Part shown: positions 1-11,232 of the stretch, piece after piece
Layout of the letters: every line of letters begins with the position of its first letter
Numbering within the stretch: the stretch's first letter is position 1
Assembly: GCA_019059635.1 (NCBI GenBank)
Contig: JAGVRJ010000004.1
Span: forward strand, 62,001 to 126,000
Origin: Proales similis
Lineage: Eukaryota; Rotifera; Eurotatoria; Ploima; Proalidae
Length of the DNA stretch: 64,000 bases
Direction: 5' to 3'
Position numbers and translations under genes: made by a program
Notes under the pieces: generated by a model
What the model saw: the letters and a program-made list of their open reading frames with translations, nothing else
Database searches by the model: none
What the model was told of the DNA's origin: nothing

Positions 1-661
1 AAAAAGACAACACTCATTTTATGAACAACTACTTTTCAGTCGGTTGTGATGCGCTAGTTACCCTCAATTTTCATCGTAAACGTAATACTCGGTTCTTCTC
101 TAATCGGATCGCGAACAAGGTAGTTTAAGTTTTAGCTGACCGACCATCTGGTTTTTGATTAGACAAATTTACCCAAGATTGTTTACTTTAAATATGGAAC
201 TATTGACACATTTTTGAAAGAGTGCCGACATCTTACTGAAAATATCCAGGTAAAAAAATTGAAAAAAAGAGTTTAAGTAAGCCGTGTTAACGGATTTCAA
301 GCTTGAAATGGATGGCAATGTAGTAGAGCTCCCTCACTTGGAGAGTATTGTAGTCCTAAACATTCCATACTGGGGAGGAGGAGTGAGGCCATGGACGATT
401 GGTATGGCCAAGACTAAAGACAGAGTCCCAGAGGCGAGAATGGATGATGGGCTTTTAGAAGTATTCGGAGTATACTCTTCATTTCATATCGCTCAGCTTC
501 AAGTTGGTATTGGCGAGCCCTATCGAATCGGTCAAGCCAAAAAAGTGAAAATCATGATCACAAAGCGCTTTCCCGTTCAGATAGACGGAGAGCCTTGGGA
601 ACAAGAACCTGGAATATTGGAAATAACACCATTCAATCAAGTGCTTATGTTAAAAAATTGA
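1..661 (+). CDS. Diacylglycerol kinase, 3' end (accessory domain)
   Basis: This is the last part of a lipid kinase that phosphorylates diacylglycerol to phosphatidic acid at membranes. The window opens inside an exon (to 119); further exons lie at 163-249 and 302-661, joined in phase 0 by introns of 43 and 52 nt ending in TAG and AAG. The first exon reads [17 protein letters not shown], the typical start of the DGK accessory domain, followed later by FSNRIANK. The last exon carries [15 protein letters not shown] and [14 protein letters not shown], both DGK hallmarks. The N-terminal C1 and catalytic regions lie left of the window. The subtype cannot be decided from this part. An AATAAA at 792-797 is a possible polyadenylation signal. 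Confidence 0.88.
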
Positions 662-1379
662 ATTCTTTTATTCACTGTCAGTTCGTTCATTATTACATAT
701 TTGCTTTCTGTCCAATAGCTTCTGAAAAATTTTATTTCAATATTTTCACCAATAATTCTGTATCATCTAGCGCTTTTTGAGAAAATAATCAAATAAATGT
801 TCCATGTCGATTATTACCTGATTTTGATTTGTTGATTGCTGCGTTTATTATATGATGCTCTAAACTATATAATGGAAGTGAAGTGAAATAATTCCCGCAA
901 ACGTGCCAAATGCCCATTTCTCTAATCATGAGCCTATATAGTTTTGCTTGCTTCCTTTAGTTTGAAAAATAATAATGTGAGAAAAATTTTACTCAGAAGA
1001 ATTGCTTCTATTAGTCGAAGGTAGGATGAAATTGATTGAAGCAATACGGCCGTTTGGGGAAACATTTTAAATAAGACTATTTTATGCTGTTTCTCCTGCA
1101 TCTTGGAACTACTTTCTAGAAAAAAATTTTTGTCAGAAAATGAGAAATGAACAAGCAGCAAGCGAGCTTGCCTAATGGAAAGCAATAGACATTGAGGCAT
1201 TATTCACGTTATGCCAAATCAGTTGCTCCACAAATAGAAAGAGAGAACATGTGACGAGGCATGAGCACACAAAACAAATTTATTGAGCGAAAATCGATCG
1301 TGTTTCTCCAAAATTACCATCAGGGCGTGGAGAATTTCTCTGATTTATTTTGACTTTGAGCGACTTTTAGGCCGAAAAA
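662..1379. other. Intergenic, no gene recognised
   Basis: AT-rich spacer between the diacylglycerol kinase end and the next plus-strand gene. Short open frames on either strand (for example 934-1200 minus) show no family similarity. It may hold the DGK 3'UTR and the promoter or 5' exon of the next gene. Confidence 0.5.
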
Positions 1380-2227
1380 ATGATTGCCTCACTCTTGGCT
1401 GCCCAACTGGCAAAGAAAAAGCGTTCGATTCGTCAACAGCAAAAGGAACAGCAAAGAGAGGCAAACAGATCTGGCAAGTCTACTATTAAAAAACGTAACA
1501 AGTCTCATCTGTTATTGTCCATAGAATTTATTGCTTATTTTTGTTTTAAGCTAAACTGGCTCAAAAGAAAAGAGATGACAATGTTGATAAAATGGCTTTG
1601 TTGAGTCGTTATGTGAATCTGATTAAGACAACTGTGATTTCATTCTGCCTTAGCACTTTTCTTCATATCGGCTCAGTTGCTGGCTATTATTACATTTTCT
1701 TGTGGCTTAATCCGGACGATCCGGGAAAGAAAAAGTTCTATAGCGCGACCACAGTAAGTTGGGATGAATAAAGCTAGCTTTTTCAAAGCCTAAAACTTTC
1801 GAAATCATTCAAGTCATCGCCCGGAATCAATATTGGAGGAAGAGTGGTTGGAGCAAGTGGAGTGCAAACAAATAACCATAAAAGTTATTTACTTCATCTT
1901 GTGCGCGAATTCTACCAGAACCATTCGACTTTATTCTTCATACAATTCTCGACCCTCTACTTGCTTATTTTGTGCTTGTTCAAATTCTTTCCGGAACGTG
2001 CTAAGTTAAAAGAGGACACAATTGCTGCATTTCATTTGGACGAAGAAGAGCCAGTGAAGCGCGAGAAATCGATTGAACCTGAGGAGAGTGTACTTAGAAA
2101 GAGAGTAGTAAGAAAGAGACTTGCTAACCAGGACTCTGATTATGAGGATCTAGATGAAAACGAGTCGAGCGAGCTGAGTGCCCAATCAGATGGCCAAGAA
2201 GAAAAAGAGGATAAGAAGAAAGTTTAG
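1380..2227 (+). CDS. Unrecognised two-helix membrane protein, acidic C-terminus
   Basis: Three exons, 1380-1494, 1551-1753 and 1814-2227, join in frame through introns of 56 and 60 nt ending in AAG, giving about 243 residues. The N-terminus is a Lys/Gln/Arg-rich helix (QLAKKKRSIRQQQKEQQ). Two hydrophobic segments follow, one around VISFCLSTFLHIGSVAGYYY and one around LFFIQFSTLYLLILCLFKFF. Between them is a short polar loop with GINIGGRVVGASGVQ. The C-terminal 80 residues are highly charged (DSDYEDLDENESSE). I do not recognise the family. An endomembrane protein with both ends in the cytosol is the simplest reading, but this is inference. The start at 1380 is the first Met in frame; an upstream exon cannot be excluded. 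It ends only 29 bp from the opposing Rab gene. Confidence 0.6.
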
Positions 2228-2256
2228 AGTATTTTTTTATTCAGCATTTAGGACTC

Positions 2257-3340
2257 TTAGCAACACGACTTAGTTGTTGACTGTATCTTGATGTGTGTCG
2301 CATCTTGGGTTTTGGCTTAAGAATAAAAAACAATAAACAATACAAGTCAATGTGAATTTTTCGATAAAGCTAGAGCATTCGAACAAACCTGAGTCGAGTA
2401 GATTTAAACTAGCAATCGATCGAGACGTGTTTGAGCCGTTAATTTGCTGATTTAAAACAATTCTGTTGAGCAAAAGAGAAGCGAGTCTTTCAAACAGTGA
2501 ATCGACATTTTTGCCAGTGTAAGAAGATACGCTCCAATATTCAGCATTGAGCCTACAAGCTAGATCCAACGCCTCACGTTGAATATCAGCGCAACCACTC
2601 TGGCTTTCCTTTCATAAAACTGTTTAACTTCAGCCTATATCACTAAAAAACTTTCTAGCTTTACGATTAAATCGAATTTGGTACCGACTAGAAATATAAT
2701 GGGCAGTTGATCAGTAGGGTGAATTGAATTTAAGGCGTCATTCAGCCATTTTTCTGCGTCTTCAATACTGGATTTTTGACTTTGATCGAAAACAGCCAAT
2801 ATTGCTTGGGCTCCTCGATAATAAGCTTTATGGAAAGTTATGGAAGAAAAGACAAAACCGTCTGATAGTCATTATTTACAGCTTGCTATACACCTAAAGC
2901 GCTCTTGTCCAGCCGTGTCCCATATTTGCATATTGAACGGGACCCCAAGGATCTTGAAATTCTGCACCTCAAAGTCTACGCCAATCGTTGCTTTGTACTC
3001 GGGTTTGAATTTCTGCTCGACAAATCTGTGTATCAAGGAGCTCTTGCCAATGCCCAAACCTCCGACCACAACTACTTTACTGCTTATTATCCTGGTTGTT
3101 TCAAATCATTTAAAAAAGCTTTTTTTTACACTAAGTCTTATGCTTACCCGACTTGTCTGCTATTGAGTTTATTCAAAGAACAGAACGACTTGACTAGTGG
3201 ATGAAATTCAACTTCATAAGGGCTTTTCTGGTCCCAATCTAGGCCCTTGAAGAAAAAAGATTTGGTCAAGATAAGAGCATTTGAAAATAGCAGAAGATCA
3301 GTACCTGAGGCATGACGCAAATATTCGCTCGATTCGTCAT
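2257..3340 (-). CDS. Rab34/Rab36-like small GTPase
   Basis: Rab GTPase, probably acting on Golgi, lysosome-positioning or ciliary membranes as Rab34/36 do. Six exons are read on the minus strand starting at 3340 (MTNRANICVMPQ). The G-domain shows GGLGIGKSSL (P-loop; most Rabs have GKT or GKS), KATIGVDFE (switch I) and WDTAGQERFRCIAS (switch II), then YYRGAQAI. The guanine-specificity motif reads GTKFDL where most Rabs have NKxD. AEYWSVSSYTGKNV closely matches Rab34/36. The last exon begins after an intron with donor at about 2387 and ends KSCC, a double-cysteine geranylgeranylation motif, with the stop at 2257-2259. A longer continuous frame here is an unspliced artefact lacking the prenylation motif. 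The N-terminal extension of about 50 residues before the G-domain also fits Rab34/36. Confidence 0.85.
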
Positions 3341-4269
3341 TTTCTAACCAAGAATCAGGTGAACTGACCTTAATCGCATTATGCTGGTTCTGACATCCAT
3401 TATTGATTTTTCATTTTATTCTTGAAATGCTGTCCACTGATTAGATAGAGGAGGTAGACAAGTCTCCATGGAAACAATCCTCGTTAATCTAGGTCGGCTT
3501 TGGAGAGGTGACCACCACTATTCACGCGATTGTGTCTTCGCTCTGACGAGAGGGGTGGGTGCGAGCTTGGGCAGCTCTCGGGGCGCTCATTAGCCGCCCG
3601 GGGTCGAGTACGGCTTCAATTGGGTAAGAACGAATATAAAGCGGTTAATTCTGAAAAGAGGGTGGTGAAACAATAGGAGCGGCAGCTGTAAAAACTTTCA
3701 TAGAGCTCATTTTCTTTCGGTTTGTCGCTGCTGCAACATAGAAAAAACCAGGTCGACAATAGAGAGACGAAAAGGTTCCGGCGTTGAGTAGGGGTGGCTA
3801 TTCATCACATAATTTTCGCTGAGTAGAGGCCTCAAAGCGCTTGCGATGCGCTTGACTTTCACTGGCTTAATATGCGTGATCCGCCTCAAGAGATTAATTT
3901 CTCACGCGCTGTTTCAAAGAGCTGGACCAGCTAATCTATCCATAAATATTTGAGATGAGAGGCCGTTCGTGTGTACCGTAAGTCAGGCCGTAATTACCTT
4001 CTCTTACGCAAGAGGCTTTTAAAATTCATGGGCTATTAGCTTGCCCAACGTTTTTGGAAAAGAAGCCATCGATCTTTTTAGTTTATGCTTTTATGTTGAT
4101 TATATCTTACTCTTAGAATTGAGCTGGCGTTTAGACGCCTTTCAAAGCCTTGTATTCTTGGAACTCATTTCGTGGACTTCCTGCCATCCAAGTTCTCTAA
4201 TTATTTAACCAACAATTACCCGAAGTGTCAGATGAAAGAGAGTAGTATTTTTATTGCCAACTCGAGACG
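3341..4269. other. Intergenic between divergent Rab and fringe genes
   Basis: Roughly 930 bp shared by two divergently transcribed genes, so probably holding both promoters. A GC-richer stretch at about 3520-3620 stands out from the surroundings. No open frame here has recognisable similarity; the minus-strand frame at 3707-3889 looks random. Confidence 0.5.
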
Positions 4270-5678
4270 ATGAATCGTTTCCACGTCCGTACTTTATCTC
4301 AGTTTTTTCGCTGCCGTCGTCTTCGTTCAAACGATTACAAAAAAGCTCGACTTGTTTTACTGTTCATTTGGATGTGCCTTTTTATTTCGTTAAACCTGAA
4401 ATCTGAATGGACTTCAGCGAGAAACAACAGTTTATTATTTGACGACTGCGACTATTTAAAACAGTTAACTATGGTGACAGCCAGAAACGCGTATTCAAAC
4501 GACCAATGTGACTTGTTGGTTACAGTGAAAAGTTCTAAAAAAAATTATGATCGGAGGTTGAGGAATCTGTTGAACACTTGGATAGCCCAAATTCCTACCA
4601 GAGTAAAGTTCTTTCAGAGTTTTCTCGTTTTCTTTATTGTTGCACTGACCTGCTTGAATTCTTCAAGACATTTATAATCACAGACGAACTAGACAGCAGT
4701 TTAACAACTCAAAACAGTAGGCGAAACGATCTCTTTTTTTCTACAACACAGTGGCTTTTACCTTAAAAGAAGGCAATTTTGTTTCAACCTCTTGCGGAAC
4801 TGATCACGGAAGGTAAACAGATTTCGGCGCGATTCATATGCTTTTTAAGTAACAATGTGTGCAGAGTATCACTGGTGTGCAAGATGAAACATGAATTTGC
4901 AGTCTACTACGCTAAACCAGCAAGGTACATCGAACTCTTAGAATAAAATCTATTGCTAGCTGTTCTCTATTCTAAATAGATGGTTTTGCCACTTTGATGA
5001 TGACAACTATGTCAACGTCCGACAATTATTTTCGACATTAGCAAACTATGATCCGTCCAAACCATGGTACCTTGGAAAACCAAGTATCTCACATCAGCTC
5101 AATGCGTTCTATTCAGGAGTAGATAAAGCAGATTGAAATTTGGTTTTTTGTCTAATCGGTTTTTTTAAGAAAAACTACAAGTTCCGTTTTGCTACTGGAG
5201 GAGCTGGCTTTTGCATAAGCAGTGACCTGATGAAACGAATGAAATCTCATGCAGAGTCAGTAGAAATATTTCTTATTTCTAATCTATCAAGATGTTTATT
5301 TCTGAAACTGAATAGCACTCTGTCTGAAATCTCGGAAGCGATCGGTCTTCCGGATGACTGTACAATAGGATTTGTAATAGGTAAAATGGGTCGGATAGAA
5401 GGAATTATGTTTATTGATCCCTAACAAATCAATCAAAGAGGGTCTACTCGGAATAAATCTGACAGTGGTCGACAAATTTCACTCCCATCTTGAACGTCTA
5501 GCCAATTTGGAGGCCGAGCTCCTAGGCGACCAGGTTATTTCCAAGATGTATATTAAACAATCGCCTGTAAATTATTATTTCATCAAACTGTCAGGTATCG
5601 CTTAGCTACGGATTTAAACTTGGTTTACATGAACCGGCAATGGTCTTGAATTATGAATCTGGCGACTTACAAGGGTGA
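4270..5678 (+). CDS. fng: Fringe-type beta-1,3-N-acetylglucosaminyltransferase
   Basis: Golgi glycosyltransferase that extends O-fucose on Notch EGF repeats. About nine exons join through introns of roughly 50-80 nt. The N-terminus is a type II membrane anchor (LVLLFIWMCLFISLNL). Fringe motifs appear in order: LLVTVKSSKKNYDRRL, LLNTWIAQ, FIITDE, LVCKMKHEF, WFCHFDDDNYVNVRQL with the DDD metal-binding motif, PWYLGKPS, RFATGGAGFCIS, IGLPDDCTIGFV and DKFHSHLERL. The last exon reads VSLSYGF and stops 21 residues later at 5676-5678, so the usual C-terminal segment with paired cysteines is shorter than in fly or vertebrate fringe. All the catalytic motifs I know are present. Notch itself is not in the window. 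Confidence 0.93.
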
Positions 5679-6369
5679 GAATGCAAATTAAACGGTAGAA
5701 AAGAGAAATCGCTATTTTCCTTAAGCTTTAAGCTCCTTCACTGTCTCCTCTACCCTGACGAGTCCGTGTGCGGGCGCCATTTAACCAAACGACTATATAC
5801 ATCTTGAAAGGGAAAACTTGCGCTGAGTAAATGACAATCTATTAAATAAATGTCTTTCGATGCTTGAAAAGCTTATTATTGCTCTTTGGCATAAGGGCAA
5901 CCTTTTACTTTTAATTTCGGTAGAGAAAAGCGTGAGAGAACACCAACAATTTAAATTTTCGATTTTATTAGTTGTTAGCTCGATCAGCGAGGCGTGGCTT
6001 TGTTGCGATTGATGATGATCTTATTAAAAAGAAAATATTTGGGAGGCATCAGGCGATCAGTTGACCCTTCTGGTGGGACTGAAATTATAAATGCGATCTG
6101 GTTAAGTAGTTGAATTCTGTCATTTTTATATTGCATTATGTCAATTCGGTGGCCTGGCCCGCGACCAGGTGCGAAGCCAAGCAGCGGCATTTGTATTTAC
6201 TTGCATAACATTGGATGCAATTGAAATAGGCTCATAATGCAGGGAAGGAGGCAACGAAAACAAGCGGCTTAACCTCACACTCATAATTTAAATGAGAGCC
6301 ATTTTCTACTCGGATTTTGTTATTCTCACTTTTGATTGCTTATTTTAGAGTAAAATCGTTTCAGGAGAC
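5679..6369. other. Intergenic, one weak minus-strand open frame
   Basis: Spacer between fringe and the tetraspanin. A minus-strand frame at 5984-6190 could encode 68 residues (starts MPLLGFAPGRGPGH). I recognise no family, signal peptide or splice context, so it is not called as a gene. The rest is AT-rich without visible structure. Confidence 0.4.
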
Positions 6370-7200
6370 ATGCCTCTAAACTCAAAAATCCTTGATCGTC
6401 TTAAGCGATCGAATGAATCAGCCGAGCGCGAGATTTCTATTCAACACGTTGCACTAGGCGTATCGAACATGATCCTGTTTGGGTTTGGTTTACTTTTATT
6501 CGTGGTCGGAATTTTGTACGCCAGCACATTCCGCTATGACTATTCATTTACTTGGTACTCGCTCACAATGATGGCCGGCATATTCATCGCGTTCGGAATC
6601 TTGATTTGCTTGGGCACCGTTGCGAGCGTCTATTTCATTCAGACCAACAAGAACATCTGGGTTTTAGTACTGATCAACGTGTTTTTTATTTTCTTCCTCG
6701 TTCTTTTGGGACTCGGTATATGGGGCTCAGTTGTGGCCAATGAAGAAGAAGACTTGCGCTATGAGGTTGAGAATGACATGCTCTTGACCATGAGGAAATA
6801 CTACGATCGCAATGAGCCGGACTTTTACCGTCTTAAAACCGACTGGCTACAAACACGCTTCAACTGCTGTGGAGTAAAGAGCTACGCTGAATGGAGTTTT
6901 ATTAGCAACTGGGGCGGAGTTCAAAACTTCCAATTATCAAACACGGCACAGTACACTTTTCAAGTGCCCGACTCCTGCTGCATCAATAAAGTATCAGGCT
7001 GTGGCCGACAGATGGCAATATCGAGCAACGAGTATCGAAGCCGAATCATTAATGAAAAAGGCTGCCTGGACATCTTTTTGATCAGTCTCATCAGAGATAT
7101 TCGTTTTGTTGCTGGCCTGAGTGTGGGCATATCAGTGGTGGGGATTGTGATATGGGCAGCCTCGTTGGGGTTCTTATTGTTCCTCAAAAGACTTAGTTAG
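6370..7200 (+). CDS. Tetraspanin
   Basis: Single-exon 276-residue membrane protein that would organise plasma-membrane or endosomal microdomains. Four hydrophobic segments lie at about residues 28-52, 62-88, 94-118 and 246-272. The large extracellular loop between TM3 and TM4 has the CCG signature (RFNCCGVKSYAEW, around residue 164) plus PDSCC and a late GC pair, giving the cysteine set of the tetraspanin fold. The C-terminal tail is very short. I cannot assign it to a specific subfamily. A good polyadenylation signal, AATAAA, lies at 7269-7274. Its lack of introns contrasts with its neighbours. Confidence 0.92.
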   Translation: MPLNSKILDRLKRSNESAEREISIQHVALGVSNMILFGFGLLLFVVGILYASTFRYDYSFTWYSLTMMAGIFIAFGILICLGTVASVYFIQTNKNIWVLVLINVFFIFFLVLLGLGIWGSVVANEEEDLRYEVENDMLLTMRKYYDRNEPDFYRLKTDWLQTRFNCCGVKSYAEWSFISNWGGVQNFQLSNTAQYTFQVPDSCCINKVSGCGRQMAISSNEYRSRIINEKGCLDIFLISLIRDIRFVAGLSVGISVVGIVIWAASLGFLLFLKRLS

Positions 7201-7392
7201 TTTATTGGTCCATCCTATTTTGTAAATATAAGTACTTTTTTGCATGAAAGCTAGTTTTTACGACTTGAAATAAAGAAGACAACGCGTAACAAGTGGCCAA
7301 GAATCTTTTATTTTGTAATTTTAACGAACCATTCACAATATAGCATAATTCACTACTTTGGTGAATATTTCATATTTTAATGAATTTTTTTC

Positions 7393-8662
7393 ATGCCTTT
7401 TTTGTATGGTTTAATGCTGCGGCGGCTCTTGAGCCATAAGCCTGGGCCCCTTCACGTTCCGGTCATGAAGTCAGAGATTGTCAAGTTCCTTATTCATGAA
7501 CAGTTGGCTTCCAGATCTGAGCTGGTTAGATCGGTCTTTTCTTTTTTTTATTAAGATGTGGCTTGAAAATCCTTGGTAAACAGCTCCTGCTAGACATGAC
7601 CTTTGGGGCAGGTGGACACAGCCGCGCTTTCCTTGAGGCCCATCCCCGAACCAAGCTAATATGTCTGGATCGAGATCCGACTGCAGTCGAACTGGCTCAT
7701 AAATTAAGTCAGGAATATCCGTAATCACCAATCAGAGTAAAATCAGTCGATTAATTTTTCACTCCTCTTCTCATGCAGCGGAAGAGTGACTGTATTTCAA
7801 GCAAAATTCAGTCAACTGAAGCAGGTAGTTGGCGCAGAGTTCAAAGGAACTATTGACGGCGCCTTGATCGATTGTGGAGTGTCTTCAATGCAATTTGGCC
7901 AATCGGAACGCGGCTTTTCGCTCAGCGAAGAAGGGCCATTGGACATGAGAATGAACCCAAATGAGTAAGTTGGCATGGCGAACTGCTACAGAAGCGCTCA
8001 TCAAGATCTCAAGAGAAGAAGGTTCAGTTACTGCTGAGGAAGTGGTCAACAAACTAGACGAAGAGGCTCTGGCCAGAATTATTTGGAAATACGGTGAAGA
8101 GCGGCTGTACAAGAAAATAGCCCATAGCATTGTCTATTTTCGAAGCGCTCACGGGCCCATAAAAACCACGAAACAACTGGCGGATCTGATCGATTCTGTT
8201 GTAAGAGAGTAAGCTGCCTTCGAGTTTGGGCAATATCGGAGTGGTTAAGTTGCTTTAAGGCGTCGAATGGACTCATTAGAGAGGCGTTCGCATCCGGCAA
8301 CTAAAACATTCCAGGCGATAAGAATATTTGTAAACAATGAATTAAACGAGCTCTACAACGGTATAACTCAAGCACACTCATATCTTGGCCGCGGTGGCCG
8401 TCTTGCGGTCATCTCGTTTCATTCGCTGGAAGATCGAATCGTCAAAAGTCATTTTAATGAAATCGGAGTTAGAAAAGGAATCGAGGATGCACAAATGTCG
8501 GCAAAGCTGACCAAATTTAGATTGAATTCACCGGAAGCAGAGCGCCATTTAAAGAAATTGTGGACTCCGCTTAATCGAAAAGTGATTCTGCCAACTGAAC
8601 AGGAAATAAATGAAAATGCTCGAGCGCGTTCGGCCAAGCTTCGTGTCGCAATAAAGAATTAG
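7393..8662 (+). CDS. METTL15: METTL15, mitochondrial 12S rRNA cytosine-N4 methyltransferase (RsmH/MraW family)
   Basis: SAM-dependent enzyme of the RsmH family; animal METTL15 makes m4C in mitochondrial 12S rRNA. About five exons. The first starts at ATG 7393 with a basic leader compatible with mitochondrial import and reaches [14 protein letters not shown]. Then come [17 protein letters not shown] (SAM-binding loop), [86 protein letters not shown] and a C-terminal [11 protein letters not shown]. These match METTL15 along its length. The exon 1/2 junction is the least certain: a donor near 7501 keeps the frame. The junction near 7966 uses acceptor CTCAAG and removes 54 nt. Confidence 0.92.
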
Positions 8663-9500
8663 AAAAGAAACGTGATCATTTTCTGGTTTCTGAATGCCAT
8701 TCGAAGGCGTGAATTCAGCGGAATTCGAGCCCTTCTAGGAAGAGGAAGAGGTGGCTATCCTTTTTACGCTAATTCGATTTGGCACCTGAAGAGCTGTCGG
8801 TTGTTGACGCTGACGTCGCTGATTGGCAATTGTTTGATTTGGTCAAGATGCGATGAGAGCCGAGAATGGAATGCGCGAGATGATGACTGATGTAACAGAG
8901 GAGACGCGCTGGAATTTGATGCAGATTGGATAATCAATCTCGCCGGTCGCTGTGATTCAAAGCGACCATTTCAGAACAAGGCTTTTAGGCGGCCTCTTAA
9001 GAAATATACAAGAGAGATCATATTTCGACCTTGATGGCAGATAACGTGAGCGGCAAAGTGCACACGAGTGGTCGTAAATTGGTCGCACATTCTTTGATGT
9101 CGACATTCTAATTAAACTTTCTCAGGGTCAAGCCGACTACTAATTGAAGGCATCAGCTTCGTCGATTTTTTAGACAACTTTAAATTGAGCCGGACTCGGT
9201 TGTCACCGATTTTAATGAAATCAATTAGGCGATGTGCCTAGATAAGGGGTCGAAAGCACGTGAAATGTGTCAGCTCGATTCTATCCTGCCCGAGGTGTGT
9301 GTGTGTGTGCGTGTGTGTCTAATCACGAGCGTTGACGTGAGAGAGCATTAGATTTAACACAAACATGGATTTGTTTGCTTTGGGTTGACCAATCGAGCGA
9401 AGCCCTCTACCTGGGAACGCGAATCCTAGACTCTAATTAACTTTCTTATTTAGAGCTGAGCATTTCGATTCCTACTGACCCCAACCATTTTGGCTCAAGC
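8663..9500. other. Intergenic with possible unrecognised exon
   Basis: Spacer between METTL15 and the ankyrin gene. A stretch at about 8690-8850 could encode a short tail ending FDLVKMR if a 41-42 nt intron is removed (donor near 8750), but no start or family can be named, so it is left uncalled. A GT microsatellite sits at about 9294-9319. Confidence 0.35.
9294..9319. repeat. GT dinucleotide microsatellite
   Basis: A short, slightly interrupted run of GT repeats upstream of the ankyrin gene. Visible directly; no function implied. Confidence 0.8.
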
Positions 9501-10109
9501 ATGATCGATTTTGGCCGATTGAACAGACTGCGCAGTGAACTGCTTCTATCGATTACAAGCGATGATGTCCACGCAGTCCGTCAACTTTTGAGGGCCAATA
9601 CGAACGAGTCACGAGATCATGATCAGCTTTACATAAACTTGAACTTTTTGGACTCCAATGGACAAACACCGCTGCACATCGTATGCAAAAATGGCCAGCT
9701 CGAGTTAGCCAAAACTCTGATTGAATTTGGCGCCAGCCAAGGAATACGCAACCGGGAGGGCTGGTTTCCCATCCACCTAGCCTCATATTTTGGACACATA
9801 GCCCTCGTCAACTATCTTCTGGACGCAAATAATTTCAAACAAGAAGCAGTAGTCGCAGTATATGACCAACAAATCAGCCTGAAAGCCACTCGCATCGCCC
9901 ATGTGATTGCTCGATGCAAGGAAAACGACGACGGCAGTGATGATCAACTTTCGGACAACGAGAGCGATGAAGACGATTCAGACAGCAGCAGTGAAATCGA
10001 ATCAGTAGACTCGAGTCTGACGCAACTTCTAGAAGACCTGAATATTTCCGACTTGAAAGAATTTTCCGATCTCGAGCTAGTCAATATTTCTCATGCTCAT
10101 CATCTTTGA
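9501..10109 (+). CDS. NRARP-like ankyrin-repeat protein with acidic tail
   Basis: Single-exon 202-residue protein. Two to three ankyrin repeats occupy about residues 15-115, including GQTPLHIVCKNGQLELAKTL and NREGWFPIHLASYFGH. Layout and wording resemble NRARP, a small regulator that joins the Notch intracellular domain/CSL complex and promotes its turnover. Unlike vertebrate NRARP (about 114 residues), this protein continues with a strongly acidic, serine-rich stretch at about residues 140-175. The NRARP link rests on motif similarity only; other short ankyrin proteins are possible. Fringe lies about 4 kb upstream, but nothing shows co-regulation. Confidence 0.6.
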   Translation: MIDFGRLNRLRSELLLSITSDDVHAVRQLLRANTNESRDHDQLYINLNFLDSNGQTPLHIVCKNGQLELAKTLIEFGASQGIRNREGWFPIHLASYFGHIALVNYLLDANNFKQEAVVAVYDQQISLKATRIAHVIARCKENDDGSDDQLSDNESDEDDSDSSSEIESVDSSLTQLLEDLNISDLKEFSDLELVNISHAHHL

Positions 10110-11232
10110 GTTAATTTTTCTTGTTTTCTTAAGCTGCTCACTCCCTCTAAATTAATTAAATACAAATTCCGATTCGAACGCAATGATGGGAATATTCCCT
10201 GGGGCCAGACTCAGGCTTATCAAAACCATTCTTGGACGGGAGGGGGGGGGCTGCAACGAGCGACATGGGGTTGAACGATCCACGGGAGCAGCTACCAGGT
10301 GTCACTCGGTAGGAGGAGAAAAGAATAGTTGAGCCGCGTTCGAACTTCACACTGCGTACTAGGATGGTCGTAAGAGATTAATCCGATTAGTCGATTAATC
10401 CGGTCGAGATTTTTATGGCTGAGAAAGCGGCCGTCTTGTGATGCCCACTATAAAAAATGACCGCACGATAATAAACAAGAGATGAGTTTATCTAGCTGGC
10501 CACGGTTAATTTGATCTCGCTTCTATTTGAAGAATAGACTACGTTCCCACCCGGCTTGTTTAGTTTGGTCGCGAATAGAGAGCAGTATTCGGCAAACAAA
10601 GCGACGCAAACGAATCTTAAATCGATCGAGCGTGTAGCGCTTTTACTTCCGCGAGTTTAATCTTAGGGTTGCCGTGCGACACAAGATGTTGGCTCTACCG
10701 ATTGATGCCATTGTCGGGCATGTAGCTCGTGACAACGCTTCCACTCGCTCAAGCTCTTGGCTCTGTTTCCGGCCTGTTTTGTCTCAATGCTAATCGTTGC
10801 TCTCTGTCGATGTGTAACAGAATAAATATTTTAAGTAAAAGCCTCTTTGCTTTTCTAGCTCCAACACTCCGCTCTATTTCTCTCTCCTTACACTCTCCAC
10901 AAACACTGCGTTCTCGGGTTGCTTGAATTCCTTCAAATGCTTTTATCGGTGTGCGCGCGTGCGCTCTCGCTCTATGCTCATGCGCGGCGCAAAGTCGCGA
11001 TTTATTTCGTTTTAATTGTTGCTATCAACAACGCACTTGGTTCATTGTGCGCCAACGGTTGGTTAGTTAGTTCGTTGTTCTTAGGTTTCGCCTATCCCCT
11101 CTCCGCTCATTTGTCTATTCGTCACTGTTTGACAGCTTATACTCATATCATATAGAAAAAGAGAGAAGGAGAGAGACTATGAAAGAGATCTTTTGATAGG
11201 CCGGTGTACACAGCCATCAAGCATCCTAGCAA
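10110..11232. other. Intergenic, 1.1 kb
   Basis: No supported gene. It contains a G-rich run near 10240-10250 and a pyrimidine-rich stretch (about 10860-11110) just before the ERICH6-like gene. Open frames here (10156-10350 minus, 10919-11155 plus) show no family similarity or splice context. Probably UTRs and promoter. Confidence 0.5.

Noticed and set aside
934-1200. Minus-strand 88-residue frame
   Set aside because: Low complexity and AT-driven; no family or start context.
5984-6190. Minus-strand 68-residue frame between fringe and the tetraspanin
   Set aside because: No similarity, signal, splice partner or codon bias; kept only as a note.
8672-8890. Plus-strand 72-residue frame after METTL15
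   Set aside because: In frame only by following the METTL15 stop; METTL15 already ends with its conserved C-terminus.
10919-11155. Plus-strand 78-residue hydrophobic frame
   Set aside because: Hydrophobic because of a T-rich promoter-like region; no conserved motif.
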